Assembly (NCBI GenBank): GCA_013817135.1
Contig: JACDDF010000012.1
Location: 1-14,297, forward strand
From: Nitrospirales bacterium
Lineage (GTDB): Bacteria > Nitrospirota > Nitrospiria > Nitrospirales > UBA8639
DNA: 14,297 nt
Direction: 5' to 3'
Below the pieces are notes generated by a model. That model saw only the letters and a list, made by a program, of their open reading frames with translations, had not been told where the DNA came from and did no database searches. Position 1 is the first letter of the stretch; each line of letters begins with the position of its first letter. Position numbers and translations under genes: made by a program. Shown in pieces: positions 7,954 to 14,297 of this stretch.

Positions 7954-9431
7954 GACATGGTTCCCTTCAGGGTGAATCGATAGAGTGGCCGTTCATTGGT
8001 TGAGGTGGCGGTTTGGGACAAGAGTTGGTGTCGCCAATCCTCATGAAGGGACACATGATATGGTCCATCCGCCAGCTGTTGAACGAATTGATCCACCACA
8101 AACAAGGTGGCCGCAAGATTGGTAGAAGTGCTGCCGTCCAGCTCCACGTTCCATCCGTCCTGGGTTCGTTCGACAAAGGCTTTGCCCAAAATGACCTGGG
8201 TGGGGATGATGGATCCCAGATAGCTGAGGAACGGGCCTTCTAATTCCGGAGTGGTGGTTTCGCTCACGGATTGAGCCCATTGCCGTTTGGTGTCTAACAA
8301 CATGAGCCGACTTTCCCATTGCGCCTGATCCTGCTGGATGGCGGTGACTTGGTCGGTCATGGTCTGCATCGCTGTTTGATGTCTGGCCAAATAACCTTCG
8401 ATGACGCCGGTTGTTCCGACTCCGATAAGAATAAATGCTCCAAGCATGGCGACGAAAGCTTTGGTGAGGGTATTCCGTAGCGGGGCTTGGAGAACCTGCG
8501 TGGGCGTGAAATTGCTTGGCAGATTGACCGGAAGCATCGCACCGACCCACAGCCAGTAATTCCAGTCGGGCTTGATGGGGAATGGCACAAGGGGAGTGTT
8601 CACGTGAGGCTGTATTTCACCCGCCGTCAATCGTTCTTCATCATCCCAAAACCAGATGCAGGGGAACTTTAAATTTGTCTGTTGCGTGATGAACATAATC
8701 GTTCGATTGACCTCGGTTCCGACCCGCTCCCCAAGTGGAACCCAGTCTTGAGCGGGGAACAGCTGTCGGGTCCAGATCGGGGTTCCATCATCCTTTCCCG
8801 CGACAATAATGATTTTGCCTTCGAGCATGGTTATCAGGATCGAACCTTTTCCCGGTTCAACGGGCAATGTGCTGAGTTGACTCTCGGACAGAGAAGAAAG
8901 AGGAGCCAACTGACGAAGAGATAAGCCCAACTCTTGGCAGATGTGCACGATCGTATCGATATATTCTTGTGGCCATATATCAAGGTGAACATGTAATTTT
9001 CCTCGAGCTTCCAGGCCAATCCGATATCGCCATGCCGCCGGTCCTTCCCAAGGTTTTTCTTGTTGGACCTTTCGTTCAAGAAAGGGAAGGAGGTCGGTGA
9101 TGAGCATCGGAGGGATTTGAATGGTTCGCGTAGCAAGTCGCGGATGGTCAACGAGCATGGCGAGGTGCGTGCCGGGAAATTGGGTCTGGTGAATCGCTTC
9201 TTCCAATGCGTCCTGAAGGGTGTCTAGGGACACGAGCTGGCCCGGTCGTTCCCAACTCTGTCCAATGGTATTTTTCACGATCGATAAGGCTTTCAATCGA
9301 CCATTTGAAAGGCTGACGCTTAAAATCGTCTGTTTTTTCTTCAACAGAGTCTTCTGGAGGTTCGGAGGGATCTCCAGCATAGGTGTCTGAACGTCTGAAA
9401 ATGATGTGGGTGATTGAAGAGTGTCGATCAT
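7950..9431 (-). CDS. MshI / GspL-like protein (PilM-like domain joined to PilN-like domain)
   Basis: A 493-residue protein. Residues about 35-290 form a cytoplasmic PilM/GspL-type actin-like domain (ILSVSLSNGRLKALSIVKN, QIPPMLITDLLPFLERKV, GSILITMLEGKIIIVAGKDD). The usual acidic phosphate-binding motif of true PilM is not obvious, so ATP binding is doubtful. A stretch resembling the PilN cytoplasmic peptide (PVNLPSNFTP, 301-310) precedes one membrane segment (about 324-345), a coiled coil (346-385), and a periplasmic domain ending RPLYRFTLKG. MshI and GspL have this fused plan, while classical type IV pilus loci split it into pilM and pilN. I start at ATG 9431, 4 bases after the upstream pilin stop; the longer open frame to 9782 would overlap the pilin. 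The start has only a weak ribosome site, so translation probably continues from the pilin gene. Confidence 0.87.
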   Translation of the reverse strand: MIDTLQSPTSFSDVQTPMLEIPPNLQKTLLKKKQTILSVSLSNGRLKALSIVKNTIGQSWERPGQLVSLDTLQDALEEAIHQTQFPGTHLAMLVDHPRLATRTIQIPPMLITDLLPFLERKVQQEKPWEGPAAWRYRIGLEARGKLHVHLDIWPQEYIDTIVHICQELGLSLRQLAPLSSLSESQLSTLPVEPGKGSILITMLEGKIIIVAGKDDGTPIWTRQLFPAQDWVPLGERVGTEVNRTIMFITQQTNLKFPCIWFWDDEERLTAGEIQPHVNTPLVPFPIKPDWNYWLWVGAMLPVNLPSNFTPTQVLQAPLRNTLTKAFVAMLGAFILIGVGTTGVIEGYLARHQTAMQTMTDQVTAIQQDQAQWESRLMLLDTKRQWAQSVSETTTPELEGPFLSYLGSIIPTQVILGKAFVERTQDGWNVELDGSTSTNLAATLFVVDQFVQQLADGPYHVSLHEDWRHQLLSQTATSTNERPLYRFTLKGTMS

Positions 9432-9435
9432 CGTG

Positions 9436-10356
9436 TTAGGGGCTATAGCAACCGCTACTGTTGATTCGCCATTTGGATCCTGCCGCGCAGTCGGGGTCGA
9501 ATTGAAATCCGGCTTCGGTGGACAGGGTGAATTGTGTTTCTGGAACACTAAATGTATCCGCTTCGTCCAAACTAATCGCGGTTCCAGAGAGGTGATAGCG
9601 AATATGCGGCACAAGCGTGCCGCCACCGGATGCCGTCGGGCTCCCATCGATCGCGTAGCTGCCTCCGGCGCCATTGGCAGAAAGGCTGAGGAGATGAAAC
9701 AAATGGCCAACGTGCCCGCGGTGAATTTTAAGATCCGGCGTTCCGGTTTCATCGGTGCTCCACCAGGTCTCAAAATTGGCATCCGTAGTTATGGAGGGAT
9801 TCACATTTTGTGCGAGATGGGTAATGACCATAAACCGCGCATCTGCCAAGGCCGTCGTTGAGAGACCTGTGGAGTTGGTGAATCCACTGATGTTGGGTTG
9901 CACGAAATAATAGCGGAGGAATCCATTGGGATTCGTGGTGAGTTGCCCTAAAGCCATTGCAACATAATCCGGACTCAGCGCTGTAAGTGTGGCCGGAAAG
10001 GAATGGGTTTGCCGCACGTAGAGTTCAATTCCTCGGGCAATTGTCGCCAATTGCCCATCCTCCGAATCCCGCCTCACGGAAGCCAGTTGATTGATCACAT
10101 TTGGTGCGATGAAGCTGGCAAGAATGGCAATAATCGCCAGGACGCCAATCATTTCTACAAGCGTAAATCCGCTTGTGGATAGACATCGTGAAGCGTCAAT
10201 TAATGCGGATATCCTCCGGCCAATTATTTTAACTGTGTTCCGGTTCTTGCATTGAGTGGACCGGAGGGTTGTGCCCGGACGCCAGTCTGTCTCGAATGAG
10301 ATCGAGGCCGTATGGAGTCCTGTGGCCTGAGTAAGAAAGTCATTGCGTCTTGTCAT
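9436..10356 (-). CDS. Type IV prepilin-like protein with Glu5 (probable major pilin of this locus)
   Basis: The prepilin site is STSG/FTLVEMIGVLAIIAILASF: Gly63, Phe64 at +1, Glu68 at +5, followed by the hydrophobic N-terminal helix. The mature part is about 243 residues with a globular domain holding GFLRYYFVQP, FETWWSTDE, KIHRGHVGHLF, and a C-terminal loop closed by two cysteines 12 residues apart (FDPDC...SSGC). It is clearly a paralogue of the neighbouring gene at 10638-11441. Glu5 and the position at the head of the MshI-L genes suggest it is the filament subunit; abundance cannot be judged. The ATG at 10356 has AGGATCGG upstream but gives a 63-residue leader, far longer than the usual 5-30, and no in-frame ATG, GTG or TTG lies between it and the cleavage site. 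An ATT start near 10200 (GGAGG 12 bases upstream) or a one-base frameshift near 10172 would give a normal short leader. Confidence 0.88.
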   Translation of the reverse strand: MTRRNDFLTQATGLHTASISFETDWRPGTTLRSTQCKNRNTVKIIGRRISALIDASRCLSTSGFTLVEMIGVLAIIAILASFIAPNVINQLASVRRDSEDGQLATIARGIELYVRQTHSFPATLTALSPDYVAMALGQLTTNPNGFLRYYFVQPNISGFTNSTGLSTTALADARFMVITHLAQNVNPSITTDANFETWWSTDETGTPDLKIHRGHVGHLFHLLSLSANGAGGSYAIDGSPTASGGGTLVPHIRYHLSGTAISLDEADTFSVPETQFTLSTEAGFQFDPDCAAGSKWRINSSGCYSP

Positions 10357-10472
10357 GAATCCGATCCTGTCTTGGTCCTTCTTAGAGAGGCTTCTGCCTG
10401 GGGGGGTGTGTGAGTATTCTTCCCTCTATCGGGCATATCCCGCCTGGTAGTACACCAACCCTTCTTTCGGTT

Positions 10473-10510
10473 TTTGAAAAGCCAATCTTAATTTTCTTAA
10501 ACTTTTCAAA
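10473..10510. repeat. 9-bp perfect inverted repeat upstream of the Glu5 pilin
   Basis: TTTGAAAAG at 10473-10481 and CTTTTCAAA at 10502-10510 are perfect inverted copies around a 20-base AT-rich spacer that itself holds CTTAA twice around TTTT. It lies about 117-154 bases before the pilin ATG at 10356. It could be a paired protein-binding site or a long-loop hairpin; there is no T-run placing it as a terminator for a known gene. Confidence 0.5.
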
Positions 10511-10600
10511 TGGTTATGGGAGGTTTGCCAGAATCACAGGGGGCAGGAAGTTCACGCGGAAGTCAGGTTATGGAGGTGGGAAATGCAGTCATTCTTTTCA

Positions 10601-10624
10601 CGCTCCTGGAGCGAGAAGGTCTCG
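10601..10624 (-). repeat. Two abutting short hairpins after the Glu5-less pilin gene
   Basis: CGCTC-CTG-GAGCG (10601-10613) and CGAGA-AGG-TCTCG (10612-10624) are each 5-bp stems with 3-base loops, sharing two bases. They start 13 bases after the stop codon of the upstream gene on the minus strand. No T tract follows on either strand, so an intrinsic terminator is unlikely; an RNA processing or 3'-end protecting structure is possible. Confidence 0.35.
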
Positions 10625-10637
10625 ACGATGTTTTGGC

Positions 10638-11441
10638 TTAACAGGGCGGAGACAGAGGATTCCATCGTTTGTTGACGACGCACAAGGGATCGAACCAATA
10701 GCCGGTATTGGTGGTGAGGGCGAACTGCACGTCAGGGGTGTTGTAGCTATCGTCCTCGTCCAAACCGATTTCGGTGCCTATAAGATGAAAGCGGCCATGC
10801 GTGGGAAGAAGGGCGCCGTTGGAATGGGTTGGCTGGTGGTCAATAGAAAAACTTCCCCCATTTCCTTTGGGAATAAGGCTCACGGTATAAAAAAGATGGC
10901 TAATCGTCCCACGATGAATGGTGAGGGAAGGAGTCGTGCTTTCATTCGTGTTCCACCAGGTTTCAAAGGTGGCGGGAGTGGTGATGGCCGGGGCGGCATC
11001 TTGTGAGAGATTGGAAATGAGAAGAAAACGGGCATTGATGATTTCTGCGCCAGTCAGTCCAGTCGAGTTTTGGAATCCGGCTATCGAGGGGTGCACTGCA
11101 TAATAGCGGGGAAATCCTCGGGCATTTCGCGTCATTTGAGCTTGAGGCAATGGCACATTGTCAGGGGAGAGGATGAGTAACGAAGGGGGAAACGCGTTGT
11201 TTTGTCGAAGATACGAGATAATCCCCTTGGCGATTAACTGAAGGTCATGGGACTCACGGTCTTCACTATGCCGATCCCAGACTCTAACCATAGAGGGCGA
11301 CACGACAGTCAGCCCTATAGATATCATGGCCAACAAGCCGATGAGGACAATGAGGGTCATTCCGGCTTCCGGATCAAAGACAACCTGGTGGCGGGTGTGG
11401 GAACGTGAGGAGACGCCAGGGGAGTCCATGAGGCTTGTCAA
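10638..11441 (-). CDS. Prepilin-like protein lacking Glu5 (paralogue of the adjacent pilin)
   Basis: A 267-residue protein with a prepilin-like start: a 27-residue leader ending DPEAG, then MTLIVLIGLLAMISIGLTVV. Position +1 is Met28 and position +5 is Val32, not the usual Glu. In type II secretion, the pseudopilin without Glu5 is GspK, found at the filament tip; this protein shows no other GspK likeness. Its ectodomain instead matches the neighbouring pilin across its length: GFPRYYAVHPSIAGFQNSTGL, FETWWNTNE, LTIHRGTISHLF, and a C-terminal FDPLC...PPC loop with the same 12-residue spacing. I infer a tip, initiator or minor subunit of the same filament. The TTG at 11441 overlaps the GspF stop (TTGA) and has GGTGGA 6 bases upstream; ATG 11429, four codons in, has no ribosome site but is an alternative. 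Confidence 0.87.
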   Translation of the reverse strand: MTSLMDSPGVSSRSHTRHQVVFDPEAGMTLIVLIGLLAMISIGLTVVSPSMVRVWDRHSEDRESHDLQLIAKGIISYLRQNNAFPPSLLILSPDNVPLPQAQMTRNARGFPRYYAVHPSIAGFQNSTGLTGAEIINARFLLISNLSQDAAPAITTPATFETWWNTNESTTPSLTIHRGTISHLFYTVSLIPKGNGGSFSIDHQPTHSNGALLPTHGRFHLIGTEIGLDEDDSYNTPDVQFALTTNTGYWFDPLCVVNKRWNPLSPPC

Positions 11442-12649
11442 TGGATTCCACCCATTAAACTCATCATGGGCATAAAGAGGGCTAGCGCGACGATTCCCAC
11501 GATCCCGATTAATACAAGGGTGATCACGGGCTCGAGAATGCCAAAGACTTTTTTGATTCGTCGCGGAATTTCCCGATTATAATAATTTGCCACGTTCATC
11601 AGTGTGTTGGGTAAGGTCCCGGTGGCTTCTCCGACCGAGATCATTTGAATCACCATTGGCGGAAACACCGGATGACGGCTTAAGGATTCATTGATGGTGG
11701 AGCCTTCGGACACAGCGCGTTGCGTGTCCTGTAGCGCCCGTTCCATCACGGAATTGCCAACCAGGCCCTGGCACAGTTGCAGGCTTTGCAGAACAGGAAT
11801 GCCTGCCCGATACAAGACGGCAAAGTTTTGAACGAATTTTGATATGGTGAGCATCCGGATGAGTTCGCCCAGCACGGGGAGTTGTAAGATCATGCGGTCC
11901 CGCCAGTGAACAAATCCTGGCAGATATTTTCGGCCCACGACCCACACCATTGGGCCGAGCAGGAGGAATGCACTCCAGAGCCACCAGCTTCCGACGAAGA
12001 ATTCACTGAGGGTGATGACGATAATGGTGATAGTCGGGAGGGGCACATGCAGGCCTTCCAAGATAGGGACAAACCGTGGAATGACGAAGGTAAAGAGCAA
12101 GACCAGCAATCCCATTACGGCAACGATGACAATGCTCGGATAAATGGTGGCTTGACGCACATCTCCCCGGATTTGATCCAGCCAATCCAGATATCGTTCT
12201 AATTCTTTGAAGGTATCGGTCAAGGTGCCACTGTCTTCTCCGGCATGAACCAGATTGGTGATTTGCGGAGGGAAAGTTCTGGGGTGTTGCTTCATGGCAT
12301 CATGTAGGGTGTTTCCGGCTTCGACTTGTTGAAAGATCGCCTGTAAGGTCGCACGCAAATGAAGGTTGGGTGTCTCTATGGACAAACTTTTTAAGGCCTG
12401 CGTAAGGGGAATGCCGGCCTCAAGGAGTGTAAACATGTGTGTGGAGAATTCCATGAGATCGCGGGGCTTGACTCTCCCTCTTTTTTGAGTGGTCCGTGCG
12501 AGAGATTTCGGTTTGGATTCCAATGTGCGCACGAGCCAGAGCCCCAAGTCCTGGAGCTGGCGTTCCAGGTGGAAAAGGTCCGGCGCCGTCATCTCTCCCT
12601 CAACCGGCCTCCCATTGGCGTCGATGGCGCGGTACTGAAAATTAGCCAC
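11438..12649 (-). CDS. gspF: GspF/PilC/MshG-type inner-membrane platform protein
   Basis: A 403-residue polytopic protein with two T2SSF domains. It opens with FQYRAIDANGRPVEGEM, typical of the family. Domain 1 (about 66-190) has FSTHMFTLLEAGIPLTQALK and HAGEDSGTLTDTFKELERYL, followed by a membrane segment (IVIVAVMGLLVLLFTFVIP). A second hydrophobic region follows at about 210-240. Domain 2 (about 268-390) repeats the pattern with FVQNFAVLYRAGIPVLQSLQ and ISVGEATGTLPNTLMNVANY, and ends with a last membrane segment. The length is usual for the family. It is the platform on which the assembly ATPase acts. The GTG start at 12649 has GAGGG 8 bases upstream and overlaps the ATPase stop by 8 bases; the downstream pilin start overlaps its own stop. 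MshG is the likely counterpart by context. Confidence 0.96.
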   Translation of the reverse strand: MANFQYRAIDANGRPVEGEMTAPDLFHLERQLQDLGLWLVRTLESKPKSLARTTQKRGRVKPRDLMEFSTHMFTLLEAGIPLTQALKSLSIETPNLHLRATLQAIFQQVEAGNTLHDAMKQHPRTFPPQITNLVHAGEDSGTLTDTFKELERYLDWLDQIRGDVRQATIYPSIVIVAVMGLLVLLFTFVIPRFVPILEGLHVPLPTITIIVITLSEFFVGSWWLWSAFLLLGPMVWVVGRKYLPGFVHWRDRMILQLPVLGELIRMLTISKFVQNFAVLYRAGIPVLQSLQLCQGLVGNSVMERALQDTQRAVSEGSTINESLSRHPVFPPMVIQMISVGEATGTLPNTLMNVANYYNREIPRRIKKVFGILEPVITLVLIGIVGIVALALFMPMMSLMGGIH

Positions 12650-14297
12650 CGGTGACCCTCAACACTTCTTCGATGGTGGTGATTCCCTGAAGGGCTTTCA
12701 TGAGTCCGTCATCAAACATCGTTGGCATCCCATCTCTCCGGATGATGGCCCTAATACCTGCCATATCCGGTCCGTGCACGATAGGCCCATGGAGTTCCTC
12801 CGAAATCTGGATAATTTCGTAAATACCTTCTCGGCCTTTATACCCTGTCTGGCCACATGCGTGGCATCCTTTTCCTGTCCAGAGACTAGGGAGAACACCT
12901 TCCGGTAATTCTACTCGAAGATCGGCAAGGATGGTGGAGGCATCTGTCCGTTCAACCTTACATTCGGGACAAATACACCGAACGAGTCGTTGTCCAATAA
13001 TGGCGGTCAAGGCGGAGGCGAGGAGGAAGGCTTCCACACCCATGTCGATTAGACGAGGGATGGCTCCCAGCGCATCGTTGGTGTGAAGTGTGGAAAAAAC
13101 CAAATGTCCGGTTAAGGCCGCGCGCATGGCCAGATCGGCCGTTTCCTGATCACGGATTTCCCCAACAAGTATGACGTCAGGATCTTGCCGAAGGAGGGCA
13201 CGAAGCCCGGCCGCAAAGGTCATGCCGATGTCTGGATTGACCTGCGTTTGGCGAATAAGAGGCATCTGATATTCGATCGGGTCTTCCAGCGTAAACACAC
13301 TTTTTTCTTTCGCATCGACATGGCGGAGAGCCGTATATAAGGTCGTGGTCTTTCCACTCCCTGTGGGACCCGTCACGAGGATAATGCCATGGGGACGTTG
13401 GATCAGGGTTTGGACGCGCGATTGGTCGTTGGGTGTAAACCCCAAGGCCAGAAATTCTAACTTCAAGGCCCCTTTATCTAGGATTCGAAGGACAATACTT
13501 TCTCCGAAATTCGTTGGAAGGGTTGACACACGAAGATCAATCCGGCGAGTGCCTAAGGTAAACGGGATACGGCCGTCCTGGGGAGTTCGTTTTTCTGTGA
13601 GATCAAGATTGGCCATGAGTTTAAACCGCGCGGTAATAGGCGCTTGAAGCGGTTTCGGAATGAGAATTTCTTGTGTGAGTATGCCGTCAATGCGCATTCT
13701 GACCCGTAAATAGTACTCATCCGGCTCGACATGGATGTCGGTCACCCGTGATTGAATGGCGGCGGTAATGAGTTGGTTGCACAAGCGAATCATCGGCGCC
13801 ACCCGGCTTCCGTCTTCCCCGAGATCGGAGATCCCTTTGACCATTAATTCATCAAGCAGTTGTTTGATGGATTCCCGGTGCGCATAGTGCCGCTCGATCG
13901 CTTCGATCAGTTCTTGGGCAGGGGCCGTGTGGGTGTGCACATTGAGCCCGATGCGACTTTCGATGGTATCCACCGCGACAATATTCAACGGATCTGCCAT
14001 GGCCAGGTTCAACACATTCCCCTGTTTGCTAAGAGGGAGGACTTGAAACTGGGTGGCGATGTCGTAGGGGATGAGATTGACAATTTCCGGTGGGATGAAA
14101 ATAGTGGAGAGGTCGACTAAGTCGGTTTGGGTGCCCTCGGCCAGATAATGGGCCAGGACTTTTTCGGTGATGAACCCCAGGCCAATGAGCGTTTGGCCGA
14201 GCATCACGCCTTTTCTCTTTGTCTCTCGGACCGCCAGATCCAATTGCTCTTGAGTGATCCAGCCGTCTTGAAGGAGAGACGTTCCGAGGAGAGGCCG
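12642..14297 (-). CDS. gspE: GspE/PilB/MshE-type assembly ATPase, 5' end outside window
   Basis: The frame is open from the right edge to a TAA at 12642: 551 visible codons, so only a short N-terminus is missing. A TTG at 14243 is not the start, since homology continues upstream (RPLLGTSLLQDGWITQEQLD). Visible residues 1-60 are a T2SSE/MshEN-like N-terminal domain with two related LG...L...G.IT repeats. The N2 domain contains ITAAIQSRVTDIHVEPDEYY. The ATPase core has Walker A GPTGSGKT (310-317), an Asp box around Glu338-Asp339 (TLEDPIEYQ), Walker B VILVGEIRD (375-383) and the His box LTGHLVFSTLHTND. The zinc tetracysteine motif is CPEC (443-446) and CHAC (478-481). All catalytic elements look intact. 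It should power pilin polymerisation. No PilT-type retraction partner is in the window. MshE is likely by context; the repeats' usual c-di-GMP residues appear altered. Confidence 0.96.
   Translation of the reverse strand, partial: RPLLGTSLLQDGWITQEQLDLAVRETKRKGVMLGQTLIGLGFITEKVLAHYLAEGTQTDLVDLSTIFIPPEIVNLIPYDIATQFQVLPLSKQGNVLNLAMADPLNIVAVDTIESRIGLNVHTHTAPAQELIEAIERHYAHRESIKQLLDELMVKGISDLGEDGSRVAPMIRLCNQLITAAIQSRVTDIHVEPDEYYLRVRMRIDGILTQEILIPKPLQAPITARFKLMANLDLTEKRTPQDGRIPFTLGTRRIDLRVSTLPTNFGESIVLRILDKGALKLEFLALGFTPNDQSRVQTLIQRPHGIILVTGPTGSGKTTTLYTALRHVDAKEKSVFTLEDPIEYQMPLIRQTQVNPDIGMTFAAGLRALLRQDPDVILVGEIRDQETADLAMRAALTGHLVFSTLHTNDALGAIPRLIDMGVEAFLLASALTAIIGQRLVRCICPECKVERTDASTILADLRVELPEGVLPSLWTGKGCHACGQTGYKGREGIYEIIQISEELHGPIVHGPDMAGIRAIIRRDGMPTMFDDGLMKALQGITTIEEVLRVTGG

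Larger units (their letters stand above)
10357..10637 (-). other. Gap between the two pilin genes; no gene seen, likely regulatory leader
   Basis: These 281 bases are the only sizeable gap inside the pilus block. I find no convincing small gene here. Next to the upstream pilin are two abutting short hairpins, then a GC-mixed stretch, an AT-rich inverted repeat around 10473-10510, and a run of seven C on the minus strand (G at 10400-10406) about 45 bases before the downstream pilin ATG. No clear sigma-70 or sigma-54 promoter could be placed. CCCGATAG (minus strand) resembles a flagellar sigma-28 -10 box but has no TAAA at the right distance. I infer an internal promoter or RNA processing region that raises expression of the Glu5 pilin. 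Confidence 0.45.

Noticed and set aside
9432..9782. Upstream extension of the MshI-like frame, giving a 610-residue protein
   Set aside because: It lies antiparallel-free but in another frame wholly inside the pilin gene, adds a composition unlike the family, and the ATG at 9431 gives a normal MshI/GspL start.
9421..9861. Plus-strand open frame of 146 codons
   Set aside because: It is antisense to the pilin C-terminus, Arg/Ile-rich without any motif, and has no ribosome site of note.
10420..10430. Flagellar sigma-28-like box (CCCGATAG on the minus strand) before the pilin
   Set aside because: No TAAA box occurs at the required distance upstream, so one partial -10 match is not enough.
10410..11006. 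Plus-strand open frame of 198 codons
   Set aside because: It runs antisense through the Glu5-less pilin and the gap, has no recognisable domain, and the minus-strand pilin is clearly real.
14241..14243. TTG as the start of the assembly ATPase
   Set aside because: Family-like sequence continues in frame upstream to the window edge, so the gene is truncated by the window and does not start here.

Overview
The window is a one-directional gene cluster, with every credible gene on the minus strand. It encodes most of an MSHA-type (type IV pilus / type II secretion-like) envelope machine, followed by a two-gene sensory module. The secretin and its putative lipid-anchored form point to a diderm (Gram-negative) bacterium. 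GC looks intermediate (judged by eye, about 50-55%). The divergent MSHA set next to a FIST/hybrid-kinase pair would fit an environmental lineage such as Nitrospirota or a deltaproteobacterial group, but this taxonomic guess is weak and rests on no marker gene.

In transcription order (right to left) the machine is: a GspE/MshE-type assembly ATPase that runs off the right edge (12642-14297); a GspF/MshG-type inner-membrane platform protein (11438-12649); a prepilin-like protein without Glu5 (10638-11441); a 281-base gap with hairpins and a 9-bp inverted repeat; a second, paralogous prepilin with Glu5 (9436-10356); a PilM-PilN/GspL-like MshI equivalent (7950-9431); a PilO/MshJ-like protein (7366-7953); a PilP/GspC/MshK-like protein (6881-7399); an MshL-type secretin (5257-6864); an ExeA/MshM-type AAA ATPase (4433-5260); and an MshN-like membrane-anchored TPR protein (2992-4407). 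Most junctions overlap or are under 30 bases, so the block is probably one operon, or two with a second promoter before the Glu5 pilin. The order I-J-K-L-M-N matches the classical msh locus as I recall it from Vibrio. No prepilin peptidase, retraction ATPase or recognisable GspH/I/J minor pseudopilin lies in the window.

After a 257-base gap with a weak terminator-like hairpin and an operator-like dyad come a FIST-domain sensor protein (1601-2734) and, 6 bases further, a hybrid histidine kinase (1-1594, cut by the left edge) with a PAS domain, HisKA, HATPase and the start of a receiver domain. These two probably form a cytoplasmic signalling unit. A link to the pilus is suggested only by position.

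The least ordinary part is the pair of tandem paralogous pilins. They share a long novel-looking ectodomain and a C-terminal Cys-x12-Cys loop, but only one carries the Glu5 needed for ordinary pilin packing, and the other has an unusual N-terminus (63-residue leader, or a one-base frameshift). The ATPase's N-terminal MshEN-like repeats also look degenerate at positions normally used for c-di-GMP.
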